64,000 nucleotides of DNA. Origin: Paludibacteraceae bacterium (GTDB lineage Bacteria > Bacteroidota > Bacteroidia > Bacteroidales > Paludibacteraceae). Each line of letters opens with the position of its first letter. Positions within the stretch are counted from its first letter, which is position 1. Below, in pieces: positions 43,162 to 50,973 of the stretch. The notes under the pieces were generated by a model. It saw only the letters and a list, made by a program, of their open reading frames with translations, was not told where the DNA came from and did not search any database. The stretch is taken from NCBI GenBank assembly GCA_017559505.1, contig JAFYSF010000007.1:62001-126000 (forward strand), given 5' to 3'. Both the position numbers and the translations under genes were made by a program.

Positions 43162-44409
43162 ATGGCTATTATTAAACCTTTCAAGGGTGTACGCCCTCCA
43201 AAAAATCTTGTTGAACAAGTAGCATCACGTCCTTACGACGTACTTAACTCTGACGAAGCTCGCATAGAAGCTGAAGGCAACGAAAAATCACTCTACTACA
43301 TCATCAAACCAGAAATCAACTTCCCAGTTGGTACTGACGAACACGAACCAATGGTGTACGACAAAGCTGCTGAAAACTTCCAACTCTGGCAAGATCGTGG
43401 CTGGCTCGTTCAAGACAAAAAAGAGTGCTACTATGTTTACGCTCAAACAATGAACGGCAAAACTCAATATGGTCTTTGCGTAGGTGCTTACGTTGACGAC
43501 TATATGACTGGCAAAATCAAAAAACACGAGCTTACTCGTCGCGATAAAGAAGAAGACCGTATGAAACACGTGCGCATCAACAACGCTAACGTTGAACCTG
43601 TATTCTTCGCATACCCACACATCGACGAAATCGACGCTATCGTTGCTAAAACAGTAGCTAACGCTCCTGAATACGACTTCGTGGCTCCTGACGGTTTCGG
43701 TCACCATTTCTGGGTAATCGAAGACGACGCTACTATCGCTCGCATCACTGAACTCTTCGCTGAACTTCCAGCATTCTATATCGCTGACGGTCACCACCGT
43801 TCTGCTGCTGCTGCTCTCGTTGGCGACGAAAAACGCCGTAACAACCCTAACCACCGTGGCGACGAAGAATACAACTACTTCTTGGCTGTTTGTTTCCCTG
43901 ACAACCAACTCAACATCATCGACTACAACCGCGTAGTTAAAGATTTGAACGGTCTCACAGAAGAACAATTCCTCGCTGCTGTAGCTGAAAACTTCATCGT
44001 TGAAGAAAAAGGCACTGAAATCTACACTCCAGAACGCCTTCACAACTTCAGCCTCTACCTCGGTGGCAAATGGTATTCACTCACAGCTAAAGAAGGTACT
44101 TACGACGATAAAGACCCAATCGGTGTTCTCGACGTAACTATCTCTTCTAACCTCATCCTCGACAAAGTTCTTGGTCTCAAAGACCTTCGTTCAGACAAAC
44201 GTATCGACTTCGTAGGCGGTATCCGTGGTCTTGGCGAATTGCAACGTCGTGTTGACAGCGGCGAAATGAAAGTTGCTCTTGCTCTCTACCCTGTAACAAT
44301 GCAACAAATCATCGATATCGCTGACACTGGCAACATCATGCCTCCAAAAACTACTTGGTTCGAACCTAAACTCCGTTCAGGTCTCGTTATCCACAAATTG
44401 GAAGACTAA
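43162..44409 (+). CDS. DUF1015 family protein
   Basis: A 415-residue soluble protein with the DUF1015 landmarks: IKPFKGVRPP at the start, SRPYDVLNSDEAR, IADGHHRSAAAALVG and FVGGIRGLGELQRRVDSGE near the end. Function is unknown; members often lie near serine biosynthesis genes, but not here. Codon use is strongly biased (GCT, GAC, AAC, CGT), unlike many neighbours, which suggests high expression. A G family tandem (ACTAGTAACCAATAACTAG) fills the gap to recQ. Confidence 0.88.
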   Translation: MAIIKPFKGVRPPKNLVEQVASRPYDVLNSDEARIEAEGNEKSLYYIIKPEINFPVGTDEHEPMVYDKAAENFQLWQDRGWLVQDKKECYYVYAQTMNGKTQYGLCVGAYVDDYMTGKIKKHELTRRDKEEDRMKHVRINNANVEPVFFAYPHIDEIDAIVAKTVANAPEYDFVAPDGFGHHFWVIEDDATIARITELFAELPAFYIADGHHRSAAAALVGDEKRRNNPNHRGDEEYNYFLAVCFPDNQLNIIDYNRVVKDLNGLTEEQFLAAVAENFIVEEKGTEIYTPERLHNFSLYLGGKWYSLTAKEGTYDDKDPIGVLDVTISSNLILDKVLGLKDLRSDKRIDFVGGIRGLGELQRRVDSGEMKVALALYPVTMQQIIDIADTGNIMPPKTTWFEPKLRSGLVIHKLED

Positions 44410-44426
44410 TTCTTCAAATATCACAA

Positions 44427-44461
44427 ACGCATCTCTACCCCACGTAGAGATGCGTTTTTTA
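44427..44461 (+). terminator. Terminator after DUF1015
   Basis: ACGCATCTCTAC pairs with GTAGAGATGCGT around CCCAC, followed by six T. Confidence 0.92.
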
Positions 44462-44470
44462 TTGAAAATA

Positions 44471-44502
44471 TTTCTCAATTTCAAAAATAATATGTAACTT
44501 TG
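44471..44502 (+). promoter_or_regulatory. Promoter of the 44508-44730 RNA
   Basis: TTTC, 20-bp spacer, TAACTTTG (44495-44502). Confidence 0.65.
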
Positions 44503-44507
44503 CAAAC

Positions 44508-44730
44508 AATATTACACAACTACATAGTGGCAACTGCCACACCCGAGTAGCGTTCTCGGTTTTAATATAGCATTTTTGCTCATTTCTTCTAGTATTAAAA
44601 TTTGGTCGTTTTAAATCTGATTGAAGTGATAAGTACAAAATGTTCACGTTCTGCGTGAACTTACTTGTCGCAATCAGAAGGTCAGACCAAATACCTAATA
44701 CTAGCGAGAAAGTTAAGTTCTCGCTTTTTT
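44508..44730 (+). ncRNA. Rod-shaped structured non-coding RNA
   Basis: Promoter box and intrinsic terminator bound about 223 nt without an ORF. Two 5' hairpins (GTGGCA..TGCCAC and CCGAG..CTCGG) are followed by a long rod of five stacked helices. The helices are CTAGTATTA (44589-44597) with TAATACTAG (44696-44704), AATTTGGTC with GACCAAAT, TCTGATTG with CAATCAGA, GATAAGTA with TACTTGTC, and GTTCACG with CGTGAAC. The rod with internal loops is reminiscent of 6S RNA, but identity is not shown. It ends in GCGAGAA..TTCTCGC plus T tail, whose stem competes with the base of the rod. Confidence 0.78.
44704..44730 (+). terminator. Terminator of the rod-shaped RNA
   Basis: GCGAGAA (44704-44710) pairs with TTCTCGC (44718-44724), followed by six more T. 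Confidence 0.88.
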
Positions 44731-44880
44731 AATCAAATAATGTTATAACACACAAAAACATTATAACTCGTAACATACAACTTTAATTTGTATATCAATC
44801 TTCGATATAACTTATAAACAGAAAAACCCGAAATGCTGATAAAAGAAAGTAGGGATACATTATTTAAATCTTATAATTTT

Positions 44881-45378
44881 ATGTTTAAGTATTATTTGGC
44901 GGCATTGAAAAAATATGCCACATTTTCAGGTCGCGCTCGTCGCAAAGAGTTTTGGTATTTTGGTCTTATGAATTTTATCATTGCTTTATGCCTTTGTATT
45001 CCAATCTACTATGGCATTTTTAAGATGGTATTTACTCTTGTATCTCAAGGAAACAATATTTCTGAAGAAGCTATAATTGAATTTGTATTAAATAATATGG
45101 GCTATTCAATAATATTCTATGTTATTTACATACTATATGCTTTGGCTGTATTTGTTCCAGGTTTGGCTGTTAGTGTTCGTCGCTTACATGATGTTGGCAA
45201 AAGTGGTTGGTTTTTCTTAATACCATATTTGGGCATACTCCTAAATCTAATCCCAATCATTGGTTCTTTTGCATGCCTTGGTTTATCTATATGGTTTTTA
45301 GTTTTAATGTGTACAGACAGCCAAGTTGGTGAAAATAAATACGGATCTGACCCTAAAGCAGAAGAAAGAAATATTTAA
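44881..45378 (+). CDS. DUF805 family membrane protein
   Basis: A 165-residue inner-membrane protein with four predicted hydrophobic segments. It has the family opening FKYYLAALKKYATFSGRARRKEFWYF and the loop VSVRRLHDVGKSGWFFLI. An in-frame ATG at 44833 would add 16 residues, but family members start at this MFKYY, so 44881 is preferred. Function is unknown. Single gene with a strong terminator. Confidence 0.87.
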   Translation: MFKYYLAALKKYATFSGRARRKEFWYFGLMNFIIALCLCIPIYYGIFKMVFTLVSQGNNISEEAIIEFVLNNMGYSIIFYVIYILYALAVFVPGLAVSVRRLHDVGKSGWFFLIPYLGILLNLIPIIGSFACLGLSIWFLVLMCTDSQVGENKYGSDPKAEERNI

Positions 45379-45402
45379 GATTAAATTCTGTTCTCATATA
45401 TG

Positions 45403-45442
45403 GCATCGGCATAACACTCTATAATGCCGATGCTATTTTTTT
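45403..45442 (+). terminator. Terminator after DUF805
   Basis: GCATCGGCAT (45403-45412) pairs with ATGCCGATGC (45424-45433), followed by TATTTTTTT. Confidence 0.92.
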
Positions 45443-45605
45443 ACCAAAGTTTAAAGTAAAAATTCACCAAAGTTCGGAATAAGAGAATAAAAATTCACAA
45501 AACATTTTGATTTTTTACATTTTGAGTGGAAATGTGATTTTGTATATTATTGATAATGACATTGTTATTATTTAGATGGCACGGTTTATTTAGATATATA
45601 GAGGG

Positions 45606-45761
45606 TAACTTTGCAATTGCAAACTTGCAAAGTTTTGGTAACACGTTAATAATCTTGTAGTTATTACAAATTGACGTATTATTTAATTTATGCTTTAATT
45701 TATCTATTTGTATGATATTAAGTTTGTTAGATGAACTTTGCAACTTTGCAATTGCAAAGTT
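45606..45761. repeat. 157-bp intergenic element, copy 2
   Basis: Starts TAACTTTGCAATTGCAAA and ends with the same 20-bp palindrome as copy 1 (45742-45761). The block AATCTTGTAGTTATTA in between matches copy 1 (TTATCTTGCGATTATTA). Confidence 0.6.
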
Positions 45762-45933
45762 GGTCTGTCTTTTCCTAAAAAAGTAGACATCGAGGAGAAC
45801 TTTGTAAACTTTGCAAATCGTTAGTGTAAAAATGACTGTTTACTAAGGAGCTGTTTGCTTGCACCTTGCTTGAGGGTAAGACGGGGGGACTGTTATATTC
45901 GAAAATAGAAAAAACGAAAATAAACCTACAAAA

Positions 45934-45984
45934 CCAACTTAAACATCCAACGCAAATTCGTAGCGTTGTATCTTTGCAAAAAAA
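45934..45984 (+). repeat. Left 51-bp direct repeat flanking the DUF1016 gene
   Basis: CCAACTTAAACATCCAACGC then AAATTCGTAGCGTTG, TATCTTTG and an A run. It differs from the right copy (47291-47341) at two positions. Confidence 0.85.
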
Positions 45985-46003
45985 AAAACACTCCTTACGA
46001 AAA

Positions 46004-46035
46004 TTTGGTAGAACCAAAAATATTTCTTACCTTTG
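46004..46035 (+). promoter_or_regulatory. Promoter of the DUF1016 gene
   Basis: TTTG (46004-46007), 20-bp spacer, TACCTTTG (46028-46035): exact consensus. Confidence 0.8.
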
Positions 46036-46103
46036 TAATAGATTAAAAGTTCTTAATTAAATAATAAAATGGATTTTATAAATTCAAAAATTCCACAAAA
46101 TAT

Positions 46104-47210
46104 ATGAGTAAATCTATAAGCATATTAGATAAGGATTATGCACAATGGTTACAAGATTTGTGTAAGCGTTATCGTCAAAGCCAAATTAAGGCTGCTATGC
46201 GAGTAAACAAAGAAATGCTACAATTTTATTGGTCTATTGGGCATGATATCGTAAACCTAAAAGCTGAATATAGATGGGGAAGCAAGTTCATAGATAACTT
46301 AAGCCGAGATCTTAAAGAACAAATGCCAGACTCCAATAGTTTTTCTCCTACAAATTTATTGTATATGAAAAACTTTTACTTGATGTATAACCAGTTATTT
46401 GAATTTACTCCCCAAGTTGAGGAGCAATTATTTGATGAACAAATTACTCCCCAAGTTGAGGAGCAATTAAAAATTAATATATATTCTGTTCCATGGGGAC
46501 ATCATAAATTATTAATAGATAAATTCCTAAAAGAACCCCAAAAAGCTCAATTTTACATACAACAAACTATAGAAAATGGATGGAGTCGTTCAATGTTACT
46601 TAACTTCATCAATACTGATATGTATGAACGACAAGGTAAAGCTTTAACTAATTTCAATGCAACTTTACCAAAAATTACAAGTGAATTGGCACAAGAACTA
46701 ACAAAAGATCCATACAATTTCGCATTTACAGGAATTACACAGCCCTACAACGAACGAATTCTTAAAGATGCTTTATTAAATAATATTACCCACTTCTTAA
46801 CAGAATTAGGAACTGGTTTTGCATATGTAGGTAAGGAATATCGTTTGCAAATAGGTCAAACAGAAAATTTTATTGATTTACTTTTCTATAATCTTAATCT
46901 ATCATGCTATGTAGTTATTGAAGTGAAAATTGGTAAATTTGAATTTAGTGATATCGGACAATTAGGTGGCTATGTCGTAGCTTGCAACCATCAATTGCGA
47001 AAAGAAGGACGCGATAATCCTACCATAGGCTTACTTATATGCAAAGAAAAAGACCGCATACAAGCTCAATATGCCTTAGAATCAAGCAGTCAACCATTAG
47101 GCATTTCGGAATATGATCTTGAAAAATTTTATCCCGAAAAGATAGAGGGTACAATTCCTACTATTGGGGAAATAGAAGCTAAATTAAGTGAAAAAACAGG
47201 ATATAGATAG
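46104..47210 (+). CDS. DUF1016 (YhcG-type) PD-(D/E)xK nuclease domain protein
   Basis: A 368-residue protein. The N-terminal DUF1016_N helix bundle (YWSIGHDIVNLKAEYRWGSKFIDNLSRDL) is followed by WGHHKLLIDK, and the C-terminal nuclease domain has ENFIDLLFYN and VVIEVKIGKF (D, E-x-K). YhcG proteins are widespread accessory genes linked to mobile DNA or defence. Between the two domains a 13-residue unit TPQVEEQL(FDEQI) occurs twice because of a 39-bp tandem duplication. A 12-codon ORF (46069-46107) overlaps its start as ATGA. The whole unit lies between 51-bp direct repeats. Confidence 0.88.
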   Translation: MSKSISILDKDYAQWLQDLCKRYRQSQIKAAMRVNKEMLQFYWSIGHDIVNLKAEYRWGSKFIDNLSRDLKEQMPDSNSFSPTNLLYMKNFYLMYNQLFEFTPQVEEQLFDEQITPQVEEQLKINIYSVPWGHHKLLIDKFLKEPQKAQFYIQQTIENGWSRSMLLNFINTDMYERQGKALTNFNATLPKITSELAQELTKDPYNFAFTGITQPYNERILKDALLNNITHFLTELGTGFAYVGKEYRLQIGQTENFIDLLFYNLNLSCYVVIEVKIGKFEFSDIGQLGGYVVACNHQLRKEGRDNPTIGLLICKEKDRIQAQYALESSSQPLGISEYDLEKFYPEKIEGTIPTIGEIEAKLSEKTGYR

Positions 47211-47290
47211 ATTCAAAACATATAATACGCTAAATAAACGTGAGTTTGATATAATTTTATTTCTCACGATATACACGGAAATTTTAATAT

Positions 47291-47341
47291 CCAACTTAAA
47301 TCTCCAACGCAAATTCGTAGCGTTGTATCTTTGCAAAAAAA
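47291..47341 (+). repeat. Right 51-bp direct repeat flanking the DUF1016 gene
   Basis: CCAACTTAAATCTCCAACGC then AAATTCGTAGCGTTG, TATCTTTG and an A run; same orientation as the left copy, 1357 bp away. Confidence 0.85.
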
Positions 47342-47376
47342 TAGAAAAAAACTACCCAAATATCAATATTTTTTCG

Positions 47377-47384
47377 TATCTTTG
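47377..47384 (+). promoter_or_regulatory. -7 box for the lipoprotein gene
   Basis: TATCTTTG, 37-44 bp before the chosen start. A second TATCTTTG lies in the direct repeat upstream. Confidence 0.55.
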
Positions 47385-47420
47385 CGCGGGGATAATTATA
47401 TGTTATACAACATGTTTTTT

Positions 47421-48242
47421 ATGAATAAGAAAATTCTATACTTTTTGCTCATATTATCAGTAATAATGGGCAGTTGTAAGCCTTCGGCTCACGAAATGGC
47501 TCTTGCTGAGATTGAACAATCGAAGCAATTTATTGCAGAAAATCAAGATTCAATTGCGCTTTCTATCATAGATTCGATACACATCAAATACCGCACAGAT
47601 GTGGCTGTGCGTCGCATGGCTGACACTATTCGCTGGGATATTGAATACCGCAATGCTGTGAAAACCCTACCTACAGTAGATAGCTTGCTCGCTGACTTAC
47701 AAGCTCGTTTGCCTGAACTAACAAAACCATTCCGCTTCATCAAAAACGAGGAATATCAATCGGTTGGCTCATTCGAGCATCGCCAATTGCGCACTGAAAA
47801 CAACACTTCGCGCTGCTATCTCAAGCCTTCGATTGACGAACATGGCAATTTCACAATCACATCGTACTACATTGGCACTAAAGCACAACACACCGTGGTG
47901 CGCATAACAGTAGATTCTATGTCGGTAGAAACCCTCACTGCCCCATCGAGCAATATCACACAATTCGTTGACTTGGAAGAATACAGAGAAATTATTGTTT
48001 TCGACAAAAATCTGCTCAATGGCATTGACAAATTCATCACCGACAACAAAGACAACCGCATAAAAGTGAGCCTATTAGGCGATGATCAACCATACCACTA
48101 CTACCTCACACCAACTGAGCGCACATTGCTTGCACAGTCATACGAATTGGCTATTGCGCTATCGGATTACACACGTCTTACAGACCAACAACTCAGACTA
48201 TCACAAAAAATAGAGTTGCTAAAAATCCGCCTAAACAAGTAA
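47421..48242 (+). CDS. Lipoprotein of unknown function
   Basis: A 273-residue protein starting MNKKILYFLLILSVIMGSCK, a lipobox signal peptide with the acylated Cys at residue 19. The rest is mixed alpha/beta with a predicted periplasmic domain and a C-terminal helical pair (ERTLLAQSYELAIALSDYTRL). Other in-frame ATGs at 47400 and 47412 would only lengthen the signal peptide. No known family is recognised. It likely sits on the periplasmic side of a membrane. Confidence 0.72.
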   Translation: MNKKILYFLLILSVIMGSCKPSAHEMALAEIEQSKQFIAENQDSIALSIIDSIHIKYRTDVAVRRMADTIRWDIEYRNAVKTLPTVDSLLADLQARLPELTKPFRFIKNEEYQSVGSFEHRQLRTENNTSRCYLKPSIDEHGNFTITSYYIGTKAQHTVVRITVDSMSVETLTAPSSNITQFVDLEEYREIIVFDKNLLNGIDKFITDNKDNRIKVSLLGDDQPYHYYLTPTERTLLAQSYELAIALSDYTRLTDQQLRLSQKIELLKIRLNK

Positions 48243-48265
48243 ATCATAAAAAACTAACTTAAAAT

Positions 48266-48352
48266 CTGTCTTTATTCCGCCAAGATAAAAACTCTGTTTT
48301 TAGCGAGGCGTATGTCAAAAAAAAATATGTTTTTATGTCATTCTGTCTAAAA
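48266..48352 (+). repeat. Leader repeat family A, copy 3
   Basis: Outer CGCC (48278-48281) with GGCG (48307-48310); inner TAAAAAC-TCT-GTTTTTA (48286-48302). The inner stem sequence is unrelated to that of copies 1, 2 and 5, but the pairing is kept. Confidence 0.88.
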
Positions 48353-48381
48353 CATAATATTCATATCTAAAAAACAAATAA

Positions 48382-48858
48382 ATGATTAAAGACCACATAA
48401 ATAATGCCCATAAGTACGATGACCTACACCCTAACTTTTGGAGTGTGATGGAGATTTTGCAATCGCTCAACCTTGATGCTCTACAACCGGGACATATCGA
48501 ACTTGATGGCAAATATGTTTATATCAACATAAACGAAACCAAAAGCAAGTCGGAAACAGAAGCTAAACTTGAATCGCATCGCAAATATATCGACATTCAA
48601 ATGCCTCTGTCGGGAAACGAAACATTCGGTGTAAGACAAACAGCAGAATGCGTTAAACCCATTGGCGAATTTGACACTGAGCGCGACATCATCTTCTACG
48701 AAGATACACCAACGGAATACGTAACCCTCAAAAAAGGCGAGTTCGTTATCTTCTTCCCCGACGATGCTCATGCTCCTTGCATCAACACCACTGATAATCA
48801 TCTAAAACTGATAGTAAAAATATCAGTAGAACCAAATAAAGAAAAACCAACACTATAA
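48382..48858 (+). CDS. YhcH/YjgK/YiaL (DUF386) family protein
   Basis: A 158-residue cupin-like protein. It has the family patterns ESHRKYIDIQMPLSG, FYEDTPTEYVTLKKGEFVIFFPDDAHAP (metal-site His residues) and a final LKLIVKISV. Members include E. coli proteins linked to sugar-acid or sialic acid metabolism (anomerase-like, EbgC-related). Substrate is not evident; no sugar operon is adjacent. Confidence 0.9.
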   Translation: MIKDHINNAHKYDDLHPNFWSVMEILQSLNLDALQPGHIELDGKYVYININETKSKSETEAKLESHRKYIDIQMPLSGNETFGVRQTAECVKPIGEFDTERDIIFYEDTPTEYVTLKKGEFVIFFPDDAHAPCINTTDNHLKLIVKISVEPNKEKPTL

Positions 48859-48860
48859 AC

Positions 48861-48912
48861 AATGCACAATTCATAATTCACAATTAACGTCAACGATGAA
48901 TTATGGATTAAA
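48861..48912 (+). repeat. AATTCATAATTCACAATTAA array (family D)
   Basis: AATGCACAATTCATAATTCA and a following inverted-like AATTATGG stretch fill the gap before glgB. Confidence 0.7.
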
Positions 48913-48973
48913 ATAAATAACCACAAATTATGAACCGAAGGGCTTTGAGCCTTTGGCGAAAGAAATATCGATT

Positions 48974-50971
48974 ATGAGTTATGAATTTATAAAAAACGAC
49001 CCTTATTTAGCTCCCTTTGAACAAGCTATCGTAGGACGTCACGACTATGCCGTTGCGCGCGAAAAAGAACTGCTCGGAACAACCAACAATACCCTATCCG
49101 ATTTTGCGTCGGGATATATGTACTTTGGTCTATTCAAAGTAAAACGTAGTTGGGTTATTCGCGAATGGGCTCCAAATGCAACCGCAATGTATCTCATCGG
49201 CGACTTCAACAATTGGCAAAAAAACGAAAAATACCGTCTTCAACCACAAGAAAATGGTGTTTGGGAACTGAAAATAAGCGAAAAATACATCCACCATGGC
49301 GACCTCTACAAACTTATCGTAGAATGGCATGGAGGCGCAGGCGAACGTATTCCAGCTTGGTGTCGTCGTGTGGTGCAAGACGAAGAAACCAAAATATTCT
49401 CTGCTCAAGTATGGCAACCTGAACAGGAATATAAATTCCGTATTCGCAAATTCCACCCTACGAAAGCCCCTTTGATGATTTACGAATGCCATATCGGTAT
49501 GGCTGCTGAAGAAGAAAAAGTGGGTACTTACAACGAATTCCGCGAAAACATTCTCCCTCGTATTGCTCAAGCTGGCTACAACTGCATCCAAATCATGGCT
49601 ATCCAAGAACACCCTTACTATGGGTCATTTGGCTACCATGTGTCAAGTTTCTTTGCTCCGTCATCACGCTTTGGCACTCCAGAAGAGCTAAAACGCCTTA
49701 TCGACGAAGCTCATAAACTCGGCATCGCTGTGATAATGGACATCGTACACTCGCATGCGGTGAAAAACGAAATCGAAGGTCTTGGTCGTTTCGATGGTAC
49801 TCCATACCAATATTTCCATGGTGGCGACCGTCGCAAACATCCAGCTTGGGACTCGCTATGCTTCAATTATGCTAAAAACGAAGTGCTCCACTTCCTTCTC
49901 TCTAACTGCAAATATTGGATTGAAGAGTATAAATTCGACGGTTTCCGTTTCGATGGAGTTACTTCTATGATATACCGCAATCATGGTCTTGGTCAAGACT
50001 TTAAGGGCTATGAAGACTACTACAACCTCAACCAAGATGGCGATGCTCTATGCTATCTTACACTTGCCAACAAACTCATCCACGAAGTAAATCCTGAGGC
50101 TATCACTATCGCCGAAGAGATGTCTGGTTTGCCTGAATTGGCTATCCCATTCGACGAAGGTGGCGTAGGTTTCGACTTCCGTATGGCTATGGGTATTCCT
50201 GACTTCTGGATTAAATACATCAAAGAGGTGCGCGATGAGGATTGGAAAGCAGGACATATCTTCTACGAAATGACTAATCGTCGTATGGGCGAAAAAACTA
50301 TCTCTTATGCCGAATCTCACGACCAAGCTCTTGTAGGCGACAAAACTATCATATTCCGACTCATCGATGCCGATATGTATTGGCACATGCAACGTGGCGA
50401 CGAAACTTTCATGGTCAATCGTGGTATGGCTCTCCATAAAATGATTCGTCTCATGACTGCTGCTACAATCAATGGCGGTTATCTCAACTTTATGGGTAAC
50501 GAATTTGGTCACCCTGAGTGGATCGACTTCCCTCGCGAAGGCAACGGATGGTCTCACAAATATGCTCGCCGCCAATGGTCGCTTGTCGATCGCAAAGAAT
50601 TGCACTACTGCGACCTTGCCCACTTCGACGAAGAAATGCTAAAACTCATTCGCAAGGAGTATCGCTTCAGCGAATCGCCAATCGAAAAAGTGTGGGACAA
50701 CGAAGGCGACCAACTCGTTGCTTTCCGTCGTCGCGACCTATTATTCATTTTTAACTTCAACGGCGAAAAATCATTTACCGACTATGGTATTCTTGTGAAA
50801 AAAGGTGTCTACAACGTAGTTCTCAATACTGATGCTACTGAGTTTGGTGGCTTTGGCTTTGCCGATGACTCTATCGAACACCACACCACAGCTTCGCACC
50901 TTAAAAACAAAGAGTGGCTCCAACTCTACATACCAGCTCGCTCTGCCATTGTCCTCCGCCGCAAAGATTAA
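48974..50971 (+). CDS. glgB: 1,4-alpha-glucan branching enzyme
   Basis: GlgB makes alpha-1,6 branches in glycogen. The 665-residue protein has an N-terminal CBM48 (WVIREWAPNATAMYLIGDFNNW), the GH13 barrel with VIMDIVHSHAV, FDGFRFDGVTSMIY (catalytic Asp), AEEMSG (catalytic Glu) and ESHDQALVGDKT, and a C-terminal beta domain. This is the eukaryote-like branching enzyme type common in Bacteroidetes. A TTG seven codons upstream lies in a junction repeat and is not preferred. A TPR gene follows 2 bp after the stop. Confidence 0.95.
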   Translation: MSYEFIKNDPYLAPFEQAIVGRHDYAVAREKELLGTTNNTLSDFASGYMYFGLFKVKRSWVIREWAPNATAMYLIGDFNNWQKNEKYRLQPQENGVWELKISEKYIHHGDLYKLIVEWHGGAGERIPAWCRRVVQDEETKIFSAQVWQPEQEYKFRIRKFHPTKAPLMIYECHIGMAAEEEKVGTYNEFRENILPRIAQAGYNCIQIMAIQEHPYYGSFGYHVSSFFAPSSRFGTPEELKRLIDEAHKLGIAVIMDIVHSHAVKNEIEGLGRFDGTPYQYFHGGDRRKHPAWDSLCFNYAKNEVLHFLLSNCKYWIEEYKFDGFRFDGVTSMIYRNHGLGQDFKGYEDYYNLNQDGDALCYLTLANKLIHEVNPEAITIAEEMSGLPELAIPFDEGGVGFDFRMAMGIPDFWIKYIKEVRDEDWKAGHIFYEMTNRRMGEKTISYAESHDQALVGDKTIIFRLIDADMYWHMQRGDETFMVNRGMALHKMIRLMTAATINGGYLNFMGNEFGHPEWIDFPREGNGWSHKYARRQWSLVDRKELHYCDLAHFDEEMLKLIRKEYRFSESPIEKVWDNEGDQLVAFRRRDLLFIFNFNGEKSFTDYGILVKKGVYNVVLNTDATEFGGFGFADDSIEHHTTASHLKNKEWLQLYIPARSAIVLRRKD

Positions 50972-50973
50972 AT

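Larger units (their letters stand above)
45443..46027. other. Gene-free repeat-rich region before the DUF1016 gene
   Basis: Holds the second 157-bp element (45606-45761), a CTTGCACCTTGCTTGAGGG fragment of family E near 45858-45879, and the left 51-bp direct repeat (45934-45984). Short ORFs on either strand are not supported. Confidence 0.6.

Noticed and set aside
43288..44043. 251-codon minus-strand frame opposite DUF1015
   Set aside because: Shadow of a highly codon-biased gene; composition (Val/Phe/Ser) is typical of antisense frames.
48953..48973. TTG start for glgB
   Set aside because: Lies in a junction repeat (GGGCTTTGAGCCTTTGGCG); the ATG at 48974 fits the family better.
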